The notes under the pieces were generated by a model. The model saw nothing but the letters and a program-made list of their open reading frames with translations, had not been told where the DNA came from and did no database searches. Position numbers and translations under genes: made by a program. Shown here piece after piece: positions 62,655 to 64,000 of a stretch of 64,000 nucleotides of DNA. This DNA is from Paramuribaculum sp. (GTDB lineage: Bacteria; Bacteroidota; Bacteroidia; Bacteroidales; Muribaculaceae): assembly GCA_022511125.1 (NCBI GenBank), contig JAFLSD010000001.1:62001-126000 (forward strand), read 5' to 3'. Numbering within the stretch: position 1 is the first letter of the stretch; every line of letters starts with the position of its first letter.

Positions 62655-62685
62655 ACGGGCATGTCATCACGACATACCCATTTTT
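62655..62685 (+). terminator. Terminator of the small secreted protein gene
   Basis: GGGCATGTC (62657-62665) pairs with GACATACCC (62671-62679) apart from one C-A mismatch, and a T run follows (62681-62685). It lies about 50 bases after the stop. Confidence 0.65.
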
Positions 62686-62763
62686 AATCCGTTAATTGAT
62701 TAAGTTTTCTTTTAACCTTAAGATCAATTAACTATATTACTAATCTATATTTATCACTAACTT

Positions 62764-64000
62764 TTATTCATCTTCCTCCTGGCCTGAACCGAAGAGCGCA
62801 TCGTAACCGGGATTCTGAGTCAGGTTTGGATTCATGTTGATTTCGTGAGTCGGAACCTGATATAAGTAGTAAATGTCAAGCCATCCTTTACCGGTCGATA
62901 ACGGACTCTGTCCCGTATATAACCAACCCGATGTAGCGTTCGGATTATTCATCGAATAGCCATTCTGTTTGATTTCGTTATAATCTACGAATGTGTATCC
63001 ATAAGTTCCTTTTCCGTAAGGGAAATTGTTCTTATCCGCCCACATACCGCAAGGCTGGCGATTCACATAGTACGCAGCTTTGTGCCAACGACGGACATCA
63101 TAGAACGAATGTCCCTGACCCATTAGTTCGATCATACGTTCGCGACGGATTTCCCACAACACCGGATCAACCTCGTAATTAGTCAGACCGTCGTAACCGC
63201 GTGTCCAAGCTGCTGTTCCTTTGTCACGGTCGGGGTCGAAATTAGCGTCGATTTCAGCAACGTTCATGCGAGCAACACCAGCACGGTCGCGTAGTTTGTT
63301 AATTGTCATATCGGCCACGGCCTGTGTAAACCTGCCTAATTCCCAAGCCGCTTCAGCATAGTTCAACAGAACCTCTTCTATGAGGAAAATCGGCTTGTCT
63401 GAGGTTTGATAATAATCGTTATTACCATTTTCCCACATTGTGAATTCCTTCCAGAAATAATATCCCGAAAGACAACGCATATAGTTATCCAATTGTGATG
63501 AATTCAAATTAGGCGAACCATGCGACATTGTGCCACCCCAGTTATGACCGGGTAAACGTTTGCAACCTAAACTTTCGTCGCCAGTTCCATTTTCACAATA
63601 TATATTCGGGCCGAAGTAATCTATGAAATAACGGAGCTTAGCTGCATATTCGTCGTCGATAACGAATTTACCACCATTTTGTGGGTTAAGGATTTCGCCT
63701 GCTTCATAAAATCTCCATTTTTTGAAGGTTTTTACATTATCCGGATTGGAATTATTGACGATAAAACCGGCAGCCGGCGGCTGGAAATTGATGTAAAGAC
63801 GTGGATCTCTGTCGGCAAAATAATCATACAAATCTTCGCCCTCACCTCCTTTAAAGCCGGAAGTGGGATTGTTGATAGGTTTACCGTTTGCCATGAGGAA
63901 CATATCTACTGTATGTTGGGGAGCGTCGGCGCGGTGTGCTTCAACGTGGATAAGGTCGCTGAATCGATGTTTCAAGAATTCCTGGTTGTATTCCTTATAC
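62764..64000 (-). CDS. SusD/RagB-family lipoprotein, 5' part beyond the window
   Basis: The frame is open from the TAA at 62764-62766 to the right edge, about 412 codons, so the N-terminus with signal peptide is missing. SusD features are YKEYNQEFLKHRFSD at the edge, VLLNYAEAAWELGRF, LWEIRRERMIELMGQGHSFYDVRRW and the ending VPTHEINMNPNLTQNPGY. It is a paralogue of the 705-residue SusD at 47386 with an extra insertion before DPVLWEIRRER. A susC partner is expected just outside the window. The C-terminus adds a short acidic tail ending EEDE. Confidence 0.92.
   Translation of the reverse strand, partial: YKEYNQEFLKHRFSDLIHVEAHRADAPQHTVDMFLMANGKPINNPTSGFKGGEGEDLYDYFADRDPRLYINFQPPAAGFIVNNSNPDNVKTFKKWRFYEAGEILNPQNGGKFVIDDEYAAKLRYFIDYFGPNIYCENGTGDESLGCKRLPGHNWGGTMSHGSPNLNSSQLDNYMRCLSGYYFWKEFTMWENGNNDYYQTSDKPIFLIEEVLLNYAEAAWELGRFTQAVADMTINKLRDRAGVARMNVAEIDANFDPDRDKGTAAWTRGYDGLTNYEVDPVLWEIRRERMIELMGQGHSFYDVRRWHKAAYYVNRQPCGMWADKNNFPYGKGTYGYTFVDYNEIKQNGYSMNNPNATSGWLYTGQSPLSTGKGWLDIYYLYQVPTHEINMNPNLTQNPGYDALFGSGQEEDE

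Noticed and set aside
62078-62662. A 194-codon minus-strand frame covering the small secreted protein gene
   Set aside because: It has no recognisable feature, whereas the plus-strand gene has a signal peptide, a -7 element and a terminator.

Overview
This window looks like chromosome from an anaerobic gut-type Bacteroidota, order Bacteroidales, plausibly Muribaculaceae (the family is inference). Three things point there. SusC/SusD outer-membrane pairs and secreted glycan and mucin enzymes fill the right half. Many intergenic regions carry the Bacteroidota -7 element TAnnTTTG, several with a TTG about 19-21 bases upstream. GldE, DUF3256 next to xseA, and a three-subunit fumarate reductase/succinate dehydrogenase are also typical. 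I see no rRNA, CRISPR array, integrase, transposase or phage module.

Layout. (1) 1-4900, minus strand: a translation superoperon in transcription order tRNA-Thr(TGT), tRNA-Tyr, tRNA-Gly, tRNA-Thr(GGT), tuf, tRNA-Trp, secE, nusG, rplK, rplA, rplJ, rplL (cut by the left edge). (2) 5070-9343, plus: aminopeptidase P, gamma carbonic anhydrase-like protein, GldE-type CBS/CNNM protein, phosphopantetheinyl transferase. (3) 9467-18172: an orphan histidine kinase, a DbpA-type DEAD-box helicase, then a tight plus-strand run DUF3256-xseA-xseB-lptE-TPR-secG closed by a strong terminator, and rbfA with a LolC/E-like permease. (4) 18183-32465: rlmN, prs, a cytoplasmic GH13 enzyme, rpsA, an orphan macro-like protein, an outer-membrane barrel, dnaG, a degenerate argC behind argR, galK and a PurF-family protein. 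(5) 32468-55833, minus: two glycan-utilisation clusters. The first has an M60-type mucin peptidase lipoprotein and SusC/SusD. The second has SusC/SusD and a GH3, followed by an operon encoding a DUF6057-like membrane protein, a c-heme PD40 lipoprotein and a GH20. A Rid-family/CcsA pair lies between the two clusters. (6) 55840-61850, minus: mrp, trmB, a small lipoprotein, and the sdhCAB/frdCAB operon. (7) The right end has a small secreted protein and a third SusD gene cut by the window edge.

How it works together: the right half suits host-glycan foraging. A surface peptidase opens mucin-like glycoproteins, SusCD complexes import the products, and GH3 and GH20 trim sugars in the periplasm. 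Fumarate reductase would support anaerobic energy metabolism.

Most notable observations: a nine-G tract in the signal-peptide region of one susC, where a slip of one base either way brings an immediate stop (candidate phase switch); an intact argC homologue with its catalytic Cys and His replaced, paired with an ArgR that lacks one of two arginine-binding Asp residues; a six-cysteine tail on the SdhC-like subunit; and cytochrome c genes embedded among the polysaccharide-utilisation genes.
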